A DNA stretch of 64,000 nt from Anderseniella sp963700735 (lineage in GTDB: Bacteria > Pseudomonadota > Alphaproteobacteria > Rhizobiales > Aestuariivirgaceae), in the NCBI GenBank assembly GCA_963700735.1, contig CAVOYR010000005.1, forward strand, positions 558,001-622,000. The letters run 5' to 3'. A program made the position numbers and the translations under genes. This document shows, piece by piece, positions 8,601 through 16,486 of the stretch (its first letter is position 1; every line of letters starts with the position of its first letter). The notes beneath the pieces were generated by a model. It did no database searches, was not told the DNA's origin, and saw only the letters and a program-made list of their open reading frames with translations.

Positions 8601-9007
8601 ACGAACATGTTCACGCCTCAACGGATCTGACGAAGAACCAGTCGCTGGTCATGGGCACCCTGACCAGGTCGGATGGTCCGCTCAGCGCCTACACGATTCT
8701 CGACCAGCTGCGCGATGACGGGTTCCGGGCACCACTGCAGGTTTACCGCGCGCTCGACAAGCTGGTGGAGTTCGGGCTGGTGCACCGGCTTGAAAGCCTC
8801 AACGCGTTCGTTGCCTGCCGCCATCCCGGCTGCGACGGTGAGGAGACCATCGCCTTCATGATCTGCGAAAAATGCAGCCAGGTGAGCGAGATTTCCGACA
8901 CCACGCTGGCAAAGCGCCTGAAGAACCTGGCGACCGAAGCAGGCTTCGCGCTGAAGAAGTCCACCGTCGAACTGCGCGGCATCTGCAGTAGCTGCAAGGC
9001 CGCCTGA
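8597..9007 (+). CDS. zur: Zinc uptake regulator, Fur family
   Basis: 136 residues. A winged-helix DNA-binding N-terminus (about 10-75, with LSAYTILDQL and VYRALDKLVEFGLVHR) is followed by the dimerisation/metal domain with CRHPGCDGEE, MICEKCSQV and a final CSSC. The paired cysteines form the structural zinc site of Fur-family proteins. The gene is the last of znuCB-zur, with ATGA overlap to znuB, so the repressor is probably autoregulated. The likely targets are the two ATGGTATAAC boxes in this window. Confidence 0.92.
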   Translation: MNEHVHASTDLTKNQSLVMGTLTRSDGPLSAYTILDQLRDDGFRAPLQVYRALDKLVEFGLVHRLESLNAFVACRHPGCDGEETIAFMICEKCSQVSEISDTTLAKRLKNLATEAGFALKKSTVELRGICSSCKAA

Positions 9008-9066
9008 CCGGCTTCCATTGACAATCAGGCTGTTTGGCGGGCAACCTCACATCGTGACAAACCGCC

Positions 9067-9255
9067 ATGCGGAAGAGATCGGGGTTCGCCCCGGCGCCGA
9101 AGGAGCAACCGCCCCGGAAACTCTCAGGCAAAAGGACCGCATGGTGGCGACATCTCTGGAGAGCAGCGGCGCCAATGCCGCTCACCGAAGGGCGTAAGCC
9201 AGCCATCCACCAGGCCGGCGAAATCTCTCAGGTCGTTGACAGAGGGGGCAAGTGT
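9067..9255 (+). ncRNA. Tandem glycine riboswitch
   Basis: Two consecutive glycine aptamers. Aptamer 1 has CCGAAGGAGCAA (about 9107) and AACTCTCAGGCAAAAGGACC (about 9118). Aptamer 2 starts with CTGGAGAGCAG (about 9156) and continues with CCGAAGGGCGTAA and AATCTCTCAGG, then the ACAGAGGGGGC closure near 9240-9249. Tandem glycine aptamers usually switch on the glycine cleavage genes, which is what follows (gcvT at 9316). The short distance to the start suggests translational control or a brief expression platform. No clear intrinsic terminator is visible between aptamer and gene. Confidence 0.92.
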
Positions 9256-9315
9256 GACCGGGGAATCCACCGGCCGCGCTGCCACTTTTGACACACGGCC
9301 AGCAGGAGACAGCGC

Positions 9316-10449
9316 TTGGACGAAATACAGCCGGATACCCTGAAGGAAACACCCCTTCGCGCAGTGCACGAGGCGCTTGGCGCGCGCATGGTGCCGTTCG
9401 CCGGCTACCTGATGCCGGTGCAATACCCGGCCGGCATCCTTGCCGAGCACAACCACACCCGCCAGAAGGCCGGACTGTTCGACGTATCGCACATGGGCCA
9501 GGTCTTCCTGAAAGGGCCGGACCACGACACCACGGCGCGGGCGATGGAATCGCTGGTACCGGCAGACCTGCAATCGCTTGAACCCGGCCAGCAGCGTTAC
9601 TCACAGTTGCTGAACAGTGATGGCGGCTGCATCGATGACCTGATGATTGCCCGCTCGGCCGCGAAGGACATGGACGGCGGCCTCTACATGGTGCTCAACG
9701 CCTCGCGCAAACAGGTGGACATCGCCCACCTTCGCGCGCACCTGCCAGCCAACATCGAGCTGGAAGAGCTGCCGGACCTCGCACTGCTGGCGCTGCAAGG
9801 CCCGAGGGCGGAGGCGGTGCTGGTGTCCATTGTGCCCGGTGTCGCGAAGCTGCCGTTCATGCACGGAGCACCGTTCCAGTTTGACGGCGAAGGCATTTAC
9901 GTCACCCGCTCCGGCTATACCGGCGAGGACGGGTTCGAGATCTCGGTTCCCGCCGGAGAGGCCGAAGCGCTCTGGACGGCCCTCACCGCGCACGAGGACG
10001 TGCTGCCCATCGGGCTTGGGGCGCGCGATTCACTCAGGCTGGAGGCCGGCCTGTCGCTCTATGGCCATGAGCTTGACGAGACAGTGTCGCCGGTCGAGGC
10101 GTCACTGGCATGGTCGGTCCCCAGGCGCCGGCGCGAGGAAGGCGGATTTCCCGGTGCAGCCCGCATCCTGCGCGAGATTGCTGACGGCCCTTCCCGCAAG
10201 ATCGCCGGCATCAGGCCCGAAGGCCGTGCACCGGCGCGCGAAGGCACCGTCATCATGGCAGATGGTACTGCGGTAGGCATGGTTACGTCTGGCGGGTTCG
10301 GCCCGACCGTGGGTGGACCGGTGGCGCTCGGGTTCGTGCCGCCAGCGCTGGCAAAGCCCGGCACGAAACTCGACCTCATGGTGCGCGGCAAGGCGCTGCC
10401 GGCAGAGGTGGTCAAGCTGCCGTTCGTGCAGAAATCATTCAAGACTTAA
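9316..10449 (+). CDS. gcvT: Glycine cleavage system T protein (aminomethyltransferase)
   Basis: 377 residues. Transfers the aminomethyl carbon from lipoylated GcvH to tetrahydrofolate, giving 5,10-methylene-THF and ammonia. Characteristic segments: FAGYLMPVQYP near residue 24, GLFDVSHMGQV near 53, SGYTGEDGFEI near 198, LGARDSLRLEAGL near 235 and a C-terminal barrel. The start is TTG at 9316, eight bases after AGGAG (9304-9308); no better ATG precedes the conserved N-terminus. First gene of the riboswitch-controlled gcvTHP operon. Confidence 0.93.
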   Translation: MDEIQPDTLKETPLRAVHEALGARMVPFAGYLMPVQYPAGILAEHNHTRQKAGLFDVSHMGQVFLKGPDHDTTARAMESLVPADLQSLEPGQQRYSQLLNSDGGCIDDLMIARSAAKDMDGGLYMVLNASRKQVDIAHLRAHLPANIELEELPDLALLALQGPRAEAVLVSIVPGVAKLPFMHGAPFQFDGEGIYVTRSGYTGEDGFEISVPAGEAEALWTALTAHEDVLPIGLGARDSLRLEAGLSLYGHELDETVSPVEASLAWSVPRRRREEGGFPGAARILREIADGPSRKIAGIRPEGRAPAREGTVIMADGTAVGMVTSGGFGPTVGGPVALGFVPPALAKPGTKLDLMVRGKALPAEVVKLPFVQKSFKT

Positions 10450-10488
10450 GGCAAGCAGGAAAACCTGCATTCATCTGGAGGACTGAAC

Positions 10489-10866
10489 ATGGCGACAATG
10501 AAGTATTCCAAGGAGCATGAGTGGATCCGCGTCGAGGGCGACGTGGCCACCATTGGCATCACGCAACACGCCGCCGAGCAACTGGGCGACCTGGTGTTCG
10601 TGGAACTGCCGGACATCGGCAAGACCGTGGCACCGGGCGACGAGGCGGCTGTGGTTGAATCGGTCAAGGCCGCGAGTGAAGTCTACGCGCCCATCTCGGG
10701 CGAGGTGATCGAGGTCAACTCGGTGCTGGCGGATGAGCCCGGCAAGGTCAACGAAGCCCCCGAGGGTGACGGCTGGTTCCTCAAGCTGAAGCTGTCGGAT
10801 GCGTCCGAACTGGACGCCCTGATGGACGAAGCCGCCTACAAGGCATTCGTTGAGGAACAGGGCTGA
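10489..10866 (+). CDS. gcvH: Glycine cleavage system H protein
   Basis: 125 residues, the lipoyl carrier that shuttles the aminomethyl and dihydrolipoyl groups between P, T and L proteins. The lipoylation site is Lys60 in VVESVKAASEVY. Other family marks are KYSKEHEWI at the start and GDGWFLKLKL near 93. Length is normal. It has an upstream Shine-Dalgarno (TGGAGG) and lies 39 bp after gcvT and about 58 bp before gcvP. Confidence 0.95.
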   Translation: MATMKYSKEHEWIRVEGDVATIGITQHAAEQLGDLVFVELPDIGKTVAPGDEAAVVESVKAASEVYAPISGEVIEVNSVLADEPGKVNEAPEGDGWFLKLKLSDASELDALMDEAAYKAFVEEQG

Positions 10867-10924
10867 GGTACCCATTCCCGCCCCGCTTCCGAATGATCCG
10901 GCAACAAATCGAAAGCTGTTTCCC

Positions 10925-13831
10925 ATGGCTGACAAACGCCCCCGCCTGACCGACCTGCAAGCAGGTGCCAACTTCATTCCCCGCCATATCGGCCCACGCG
11001 ACAGCGAGATCGCCAGCATGCTGAAGGCGGTTGGCGCATCATCCCTGGAAGACCTCACGTCGAAGGTGGTTCCGAAGAAAATCCGGTCTGACAGACCGCT
11101 TGAGTTGCCGACACCGCTGTCAGAGCGCAATGCGCTGTCTGACCTGCGCAAGGTTGCCAGTCGCAACCGGATTTTCACGTCGATGATCGGCATGGGCTAC
11201 TATGGCTGCGTCACGCCGAAGGTGATCCTGCGCAACATCCTGGAGAACCCCGGCTGGTATACCGCCTACACGCCCTACCAGGCGGAGGTGAGCCAGGGCC
11301 GGCTGGAAGCGTTGCTCAACTTCCAGCAGATGGTCGTGGACCTGACGGGCCTTGAACTGGCCAGTGCGTCGCTACTGGATGAAGGCACTGCGGCCGCAGA
11401 AGCCATGGCCATGGCGCACCGGGTATCGAAGTCGGGCCGGAACACCTTCTTCGTGGATGCCGACACGCATCCACAAACCATCGCCGTTCTGCAGACGCGC
11501 GCCAGCGGCTTCGGGTTTGAACTCGTGGTGGGTGACCCAGCAAGCGACCTCAAGCCCGATGACGTGTTTGCGGCATTGCTGTCCTATCCGGGATCGTCGG
11601 GCCAGGTGCGCGATTATCGCAAGGTGATCGCCGCGCTCAAGGCAGCCGGTGCGTTGTCGATCATGGCGACGGACCTGCTGGCGCTGGCCATGCTCACCCC
11701 GCCGGGCGAGCTTGGTGCCGATGTGGCGGTCGGGTCGGCCCAGCGCTTCGGCGTGCCGATGGGCTATGGTGGCCCGCATGCGGCATTCTTTGCCACCCGT
11801 GACGAGTTCAAGCGCGCCATGCCGGGCCGGGTGATCGGCGTGTCGGTGGATGCGGAAGGCCGCCCTGCCCTGCGCATGGCACTGCAAACCCGCGAGCAGC
11901 ACATCCGCCGCGAGAAGGCGACCAGCAACATCTGTACGGCGCAGGTTCTGCTGGCGGTGATTGCCGGCATGTTCGCTGTCTACCAGGGGCCGAAGGGGAT
12001 CGCCAAGATCGCCGAACGCGCCCACCGGTTTGCCGAGATCACCGCACATGCCCTCAGGAAGTGGGGCTACGAGGTGACGACGGATGCCTTTTTCGACACC
12101 ATCACCGTGCGTGCCCCTGCCCGCGCCTACGCGCTGGTGGCAAAGGCCCGCGAACAGACAATCAACGTGCGCCATGTGGATGCCGACCATATCGGCATCT
12201 CGTTCGACGAGACCACTAGGCGGTCAGAGGTGGAGCGGCTGCTGGGATGCTTCAGGACCAACGGGCTGGCAGGCTGGAGCCTCGACCAGATCGACGAGGA
12301 ACTGGCCGAGTGCATTCCGGCAAGCCTGCAGCGCACGTCGCATTACCTGACCCACCCGGTGTTCAACATGTACCGGTCGGAAACGCGGATGCTGCGATAC
12401 CTGCGGCACCTGCAGTCAAAGGACATCGCGCTGGACCGGTCGATGATCCCGCTGGGCTCTTGCACCATGAAGCTCAATGCCACCACCGAGATGATCCCGG
12501 TCACCTGGCCCGAGTTTGCCAACATGCACCCGTTCTGTCCGCTGGAGCAGGCGCAAGGCTACCAGCAACTGTTCGAGGAACTTGAAAGCTGGCTGGCGGA
12601 GATCACCGGATTCGATGCCGTGTCGCTGCAGCCCAATGCCGGCAGCCAGGGCGAGTATGCGGGCCTCATGACCATCCGCGCCTTCCACGAGGCCAATGGC
12701 GACAGCCACCGCGACGTGTGCCTGATCCCGTCGTCGGCGCATGGCACCAACCCGGCCTCTGCCGTCATGGCGGGGCTGAAGGTGGTGGTGGTAAAGTGCG
12801 ACGAACACGGCAACGTGGACGTTGGCGACCTCACGGCCAAGGCCGAGGCCAACAAGGACAACCTCGCCGCCCTGATGGTCACCTACCCGTCCACGCATGG
12901 CGTGTTCGAGGAAGCCATCACGGACATCTGCAAGACGATCCACGGCCATGGCGGCCAGGTGTACCTCGACGGGGCCAACCTGAATGCACTGGTTGGCGTG
13001 GTACGGCCTGCCGAAATCGGCGCGGACGTGTGTCACATGAACCTGCACAAGACGTTCTGCATTCCGCATGGCGGCGGCGGACCCGGCGTCGGCCCGATCG
13101 GCGTCAAGGCACATCTCGCCCGCTTCCTGCCCGGCCATGACGTGGTCGAGGGCGTCAACCCTGCTGCCCACGGCCGGGCCACCATCGGGCAGGTGTCGTC
13201 AGGGCCATGGGGGTCTGCATCGATCCTGCCAATCTCGTGGGCCTATATCGCCATGATGGGCGCGGACGGCCTGACCCGGGCAACGCAGGTCGCCATCCTC
13301 AACGCCAACTACATCGCGCGGCGGCTGGGCGCGCATTTCCCCATCGTCTACACCGGTCCGGGCGGCTACGTGGCGCACGAGTGCATCATCGACATGCGCG
13401 AGGTGAAGGAAAAGACCGGCATCGGCGTGGAAGACGTGGCCAAGCGGCTGGTGGATTATGGCTTCCACGCACCCACCATGAGCTGGCCGGTGCCAGAGAC
13501 GCTGATGATCGAGCCGACCGAGTCCGAGTGCCAGCAGGAGATCGACCGGTTCTGCGAGGCGATGATCCGGATCCGCGCCGAGATTGCCGAGGTGGAAAGC
13601 GGCAGCGCGGACAAGGTCAACAACGTGCTGCGCAATGCGCCGCACACCCACCGCGCCCTGCTGGAAGACTGGACACGGCCCTACTCCCGCGAGCAGGCAT
13701 ACTTCCCGCTGCACACCCAGCGCGACGACAAGTACTGGCCACCGGTTGCGCGTGTCGACAACGTGTACGGCGACCGGCACGTGGTATGTACCTGCCCGCC
13801 GCTGGAAGCGTATGCGGAGGCCGCGGAGTAA
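10925..13831 (+). CDS. gcvP: Glycine dehydrogenase (decarboxylating), single-chain P protein
   Basis: 968 residues, pyridoxal-phosphate enzyme that decarboxylates glycine and loads GcvH. It is the fused long form rather than the split gcvPA/gcvPB type. N-terminal RHIGPRDSEIASML, mid-region PLGSCTMKLNATTEM, and the PLP-binding Lys709 in HMNLHKTFCIPHGGGG followed by the Gly-rich loop are visible. I use the ATG at 10925 because the family N-terminus begins just after it. The operon supplies methylene-THF, useful with the methanol island downstream. Confidence 0.95.
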   Translation: MADKRPRLTDLQAGANFIPRHIGPRDSEIASMLKAVGASSLEDLTSKVVPKKIRSDRPLELPTPLSERNALSDLRKVASRNRIFTSMIGMGYYGCVTPKVILRNILENPGWYTAYTPYQAEVSQGRLEALLNFQQMVVDLTGLELASASLLDEGTAAAEAMAMAHRVSKSGRNTFFVDADTHPQTIAVLQTRASGFGFELVVGDPASDLKPDDVFAALLSYPGSSGQVRDYRKVIAALKAAGALSIMATDLLALAMLTPPGELGADVAVGSAQRFGVPMGYGGPHAAFFATRDEFKRAMPGRVIGVSVDAEGRPALRMALQTREQHIRREKATSNICTAQVLLAVIAGMFAVYQGPKGIAKIAERAHRFAEITAHALRKWGYEVTTDAFFDTITVRAPARAYALVAKAREQTINVRHVDADHIGISFDETTRRSEVERLLGCFRTNGLAGWSLDQIDEELAECIPASLQRTSHYLTHPVFNMYRSETRMLRYLRHLQSKDIALDRSMIPLGSCTMKLNATTEMIPVTWPEFANMHPFCPLEQAQGYQQLFEELESWLAEITGFDAVSLQPNAGSQGEYAGLMTIRAFHEANGDSHRDVCLIPSSAHGTNPASAVMAGLKVVVVKCDEHGNVDVGDLTAKAEANKDNLAALMVTYPSTHGVFEEAITDICKTIHGHGGQVYLDGANLNALVGVVRPAEIGADVCHMNLHKTFCIPHGGGGPGVGPIGVKAHLARFLPGHDVVEGVNPAAHGRATIGQVSSGPWGSASILPISWAYIAMMGADGLTRATQVAILNANYIARRLGAHFPIVYTGPGGYVAHECIIDMREVKEKTGIGVEDVAKRLVDYGFHAPTMSWPVPETLMIEPTESECQQEIDRFCEAMIRIRAEIAEVESGSADKVNNVLRNAPHTHRALLEDWTRPYSREQAYFPLHTQRDDKYWPPVARVDNVYGDRHVVCTCPPLEAYAEAAE

Positions 13832-14416
13832 GTGCTGAAAGAACCGGACGGCCAACCCGACCTGAGCAGTCACTCAAATGCGCTGTCAGTACCAGTGTTC
13901 AGCGCGGATGAGTGTGAGCGCATCATCGCCATCGGCAACGGGTTGACCGCAGCAAAGCCGCACGCGGCCGGATCAGGCGGGCTGCAACGCCTGACCCAGC
14001 GCGTGTGCAGCGTCGCGCACATGCCCCATACGAACGAGACGGCGTGGATCCATGAGCGGCTCTACAGCGTGGCCGAAGACCTCAACCGGGACATCTGGAA
14101 GTTTGAGCTGGCCGCGCTGGAAATGCCGCAGTTCATCACCTACCGGTTCCTGAACCACTTTGCCCGGCACATGGATTCAGGGGTGCCGCAGTTCAGCTTG
14201 CGCAAGCTCACCATCTCGGTTCAGTTGACAGACCCTTCCGCCTATGGTGGCGGCAACCTGCACGTCTGGGCACGCAACAAGGACCGGCAGGCCTCGCGCA
14301 AGCGTGGCGATGGCATGGTGTTTCCCTCGCACCTGTGGCACCGGGCCAGTCCGGTGCTGTGGGGGCAACGCCAGGCGCTCGTTGCCTGGGTCACCGGCAC
14401 GCGTCCGCTGAGATGA
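13832..14416 (+). CDS. 2-oxoglutarate/Fe(II)-dependent oxygenase, PKHD-like
   Basis: 194 residues. A prolyl-4-hydroxylase/PKHD-type fold: iron ligands His113 and Asp115 in ARHMDSG, distal His170 in FPSHLWHRASPV and the 2-oxoglutarate-binding Arg180 in GQRQALVAWVTG. The start is GTG immediately after the gcvP stop (13829-13831), so it is probably cotranscribed with the glycine cleavage genes, although it has no known link to glycine catabolism. The N-terminal CERIIAIGNGL helix is also family-like. Substrate unknown; related proteins hydroxylate proteins or small molecules. Confidence 0.75.
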   Translation: MLKEPDGQPDLSSHSNALSVPVFSADECERIIAIGNGLTAAKPHAAGSGGLQRLTQRVCSVAHMPHTNETAWIHERLYSVAEDLNRDIWKFELAALEMPQFITYRFLNHFARHMDSGVPQFSLRKLTISVQLTDPSAYGGGNLHVWARNKDRQASRKRGDGMVFPSHLWHRASPVLWGQRQALVAWVTGTRPLR

Positions 14417-14431
14417 GGCTGTGGCCCTGTG

Positions 14432-14447
14432 CTTGACCTAGGTCAAG
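14432..14447. promoter_or_regulatory. FNR/FixK-type palindrome upstream of the YdcH gene
   Basis: CTTGACCTAGGTCAAG is a perfect 16-bp palindrome. Its TTGA-N6-TCAA core fits the consensus of FNR/FixK/DNR-family regulators, which sense oxygen or nitric oxide. It lies about 68 bp before the TTG start of the YdcH gene (14515), a distance that would allow activation from near -40. It points to low-oxygen control of the YdcH-DksA pair. Confidence 0.5.
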
Positions 14448-14514
14448 GCAGGCTGCCACCCATGCCCCTAGCATTGGGTCATCAGAGCAACCATATCAGC
14501 AGGATACGAGAACA

Positions 14515-14754
14515 TTGTCCCACGTACCGCACGAACTTGCCAAAGAGTTTCCGAACCACACCGCCAAGTTGCACGAACTAAAGATTTCCAATGCCCATTT
14601 TGCAAAACTCTCGGATGAATATCACGAGATAAACCGTGAGATTCACCGCATCGAATCCGGCATTGAGCCTGCCAGCGATGAACGCTCAACCGGCCTGCGC
14701 AAGCAGCGGCTGCACCTGAAAGACCAGATCGCGGCCCTTCTGGCCAACGAATGA
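14515..14754 (+). CDS. YdcH/DUF465 small helical protein
   Basis: 79 residues, almost entirely alpha-helical with coiled-coil character, starting with MSHVPHELAKEFP, the usual N-terminus of the YdcH (DUF465) family. The start codon is TTG at 14515; the family N-terminus leaves no room for another start. Function is not established. The stop overlaps a possible ATG of the downstream DksA-like frame. It is the first gene after the FNR-type palindrome. Confidence 0.78.
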   Translation: MSHVPHELAKEFPNHTAKLHELKISNAHFAKLSDEYHEINREIHRIESGIEPASDERSTGLRKQRLHLKDQIAALLANE

Positions 14755-14792
14755 CCCACCTGCAGCGAGCACGCCAAGGAGACAAACGCACC

Positions 14793-15110
14793 ATGCTGGT
14801 TACAGCGCACTACGAGAAACTGCTTCGCGATCACCGCGCGGAATTGCAACGGCGGCTTGAAGAAATCGAACAGGAACTTGAAAAGCCATCGGATCCCGAC
14901 GACGAGGAACGCGCCACCGAACGCGAAGGCGACGAGGTTCTTGAAGGCGTGGGACAGGCCGGCCTCAACGAAATCCGGGCCATCGACGCGGCCCTCGAGC
15001 GGATCGAGAATGGTACTTACGGCATCTGTGTCGATTGCGGCGGGGAAATCTCCGAAGCCCGCCTGAACGCGGTTCCCTACGCCATCAAGTGCCGCGACTG
15101 CGCTCAGTAG
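14793..15110 (+). CDS. DksA/TraR-family zinc-finger protein
   Basis: 105 residues from the ATG at 14793, which follows AAGGAG at about 14774; an ATG at 14751 overlapping the previous stop is an alternative. An N-terminal coiled coil (residues 5-32) precedes a C4 zinc finger with Cys79, Cys82, Cys100 and Cys103 (ICVDCGG and CRDCAQ). It is shorter than full DksA (about 150), matching the small DksA-like RNA polymerase secondary-channel factors. In the YdcH operon, possibly a stress or oxygen-responsive transcription modulator. Confidence 0.82.
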   Translation: MLVTAHYEKLLRDHRAELQRRLEEIEQELEKPSDPDDEERATEREGDEVLEGVGQAGLNEIRAIDAALERIENGTYGICVDCGGEISEARLNAVPYAIKCRDCAQ

Positions 15111-15124
15111 CGGCATGTTCTGCT

Positions 15125-15460
15125 TCAGGACAGGGCAAACGCCTCTGTCATCGGGCTGTATGCATCGCCAATGGTGATGCGCATGCCGCTGTCCGGAAAC
15201 ACACGGCTGTCGAAGAAGCCTGATTTCAGAACCGACAGGTCCGAATGGCGCGGATCGTTCCTGATCCGCTCAAGCAATGCCGTGACCGCTGTTTCGGGGC
15301 CTTCCAGCACCTGGCCGAACATCCCCGCCTCGTAGGCGAGCGATCCCGAGATGTCGAGCGCCCGGTTGGCATCGTCAGCTTTCCTGGCCATTGCCAGAAC
15401 CTCTTCCAGATCCAGGTCACCCGTAGCCACACTTACGTAAAACAACCGCAGAACCTGCAT
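15125..15460 (-). CDS. Stand-alone BLUF blue-light photoreceptor
   Basis: 111 residues, a single BLUF domain binding FAD. The key photocycle residues are visible: Tyr8 in LFYVS, Asn32 in DDANRALDISG and Gln50 in GMFGQVLEG. The RHSD segment and the FP..GM end are also typical. The semi-conserved tryptophan of the last strand is Ser91 here (VFPDSGM), with Met93 retained. There is no output domain, so it would act through a protein partner that I cannot identify. Transcribed against the DksA gene. Confidence 0.82.
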   Translation of the reverse strand: MQVLRLFYVSVATGDLDLEEVLAMARKADDANRALDISGSLAYEAGMFGQVLEGPETAVTALLERIRNDPRHSDLSVLKSGFFDSRVFPDSGMRITIGDAYSPMTEAFALS

Positions 15461-15597
15461 AACATTACTCCGTACCGGAACCCGACATGCTGCAAGTGCG
15501 TTCAGATACTACAGCCGCTCGACCCGAACCATGTGATTTGACGTACAGGTCGTGGTGAATTGAACCTTTTTGAGACTACGGAAGGATTTGTGACGAC

Positions 15598-15729
15598 ATG
15601 ACGAAGCGCTCCAAAAAACCTGTGGCCCGTACGGACCAGGCTCATGGCGGCGAAATGTTTCTGGTGATTGGGGCAGTCATCGGCATTTGCACCGCTTTCG
15701 CTCTCGGCGCGACATTGGCCGGCCTCTGA
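15598..15729 (+). CDS. Possible 43-residue single-span membrane protein
   Basis: ATG at 15598 to TGA at 15729. The product has a basic N-terminus (TKRSKKPVAR), then one hydrophobic span (MFLVIGAVIGICTAFALGA) ending GATLAGL. GGAAGG at about 15580 could be a weak Shine-Dalgarno. It resembles many unnamed alphaproteobacterial small membrane proteins. No homology can be claimed. Confidence 0.35.
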   Translation: MTKRSKKPVARTDQAHGGEMFLVIGAVIGICTAFALGATLAGL

Positions 15730-15846
15730 CAAGACCTGGAAACGGCAACCCTGCACGTTGAGTTCCCTGCGAAACCTGTTTACTGTCAGGAAAAATCATC
15801 GCGGATTCGATGATATCGCAAGATCATTCGCCCGATGGGAGGTCTC

Positions 15847-16476
15847 ATGTCTTCGCCGGTATTTGCGCAGGATCCCCACCGGGTTCGCGACGAGCGGGAG
15901 AATATTCTTGAAGTCGCCATCGGACGCGAAGTCCGCACCTTCCGGAACCTTGCCGGCATGACCGTTGCCGAACTGTCAAGGCGGACGGGCCTGTCAATCG
16001 GCATGCTGTCGAAGATCGAGAACGGCAATACTTCGCCCTCTCTCACCACCCTGCAAACCCTTTCGCACGCGCTCAACGTGCCGGTGACCTCGTTCTTCCG
16101 GCGGTTCGAGGACGTGCATAATGCGGTCCACACCAAGTCTGGTGAAGGCGTTGAGATGGAGCGCCGCGGCACACGGGCCGGCCACCAGTACAACCTGCTG
16201 GGCCACCTCGGCCAGAACGCCAGCGGCGTTGTGGTCGAACCATACCTCATCACGTTGAACTCGGACTCGGACGTGTTCCCGACCTTCCAGCACGAAGGCA
16301 TCGAGACCATCTACATGCTCGAGGGCGAAGTGGACTACCGGCACGGCAAGAACATCTTCCTGCTCAAGCCCGGCGACACGCTGTTCTTCGATGCTGATGC
16401 GCCGCATGGCCCGGAACAGCTGCGCAAGCTGCCAGCCCGCTACCTGTCGATCATCGCCTACAAGAACGCCAAGTAG
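15847..16476 (+). CDS. XRE-family transcriptional regulator with C-terminal cupin domain
   Basis: About 209 residues. A helix-turn-helix of the Cro/C1 type (residues 25-77; MTVAELSRRTGLSIGMLSKI, NGNTSPSLTTL) is followed by a cupin (about 95-209; EGIETIYMLEGEVDYRHG, LKPGDTLFFDADAPHG). Such regulators bind a small ligand in the cupin. ATG 15847 follows GGGAGG closely; ATG 15835 is an in-frame alternative. It converges on the RND operon but is not part of it. Target unknown. Confidence 0.83.
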   Translation: MSSPVFAQDPHRVRDERENILEVAIGREVRTFRNLAGMTVAELSRRTGLSIGMLSKIENGNTSPSLTTLQTLSHALNVPVTSFFRRFEDVHNAVHTKSGEGVEMERRGTRAGHQYNLLGHLGQNASGVVVEPYLITLNSDSDVFPTFQHEGIETIYMLEGEVDYRHGKNIFLLKPGDTLFFDADAPHGPEQLRKLPARYLSIIAYKNAK

Positions 16477-16486
16477 CGAACGCCGG

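Noticed and set aside
12416..13873. Long minus-strand frames opposite gcvP
   Set aside because: High-GC shadow frames; the plus strand codes for a complete P protein with conserved motifs.
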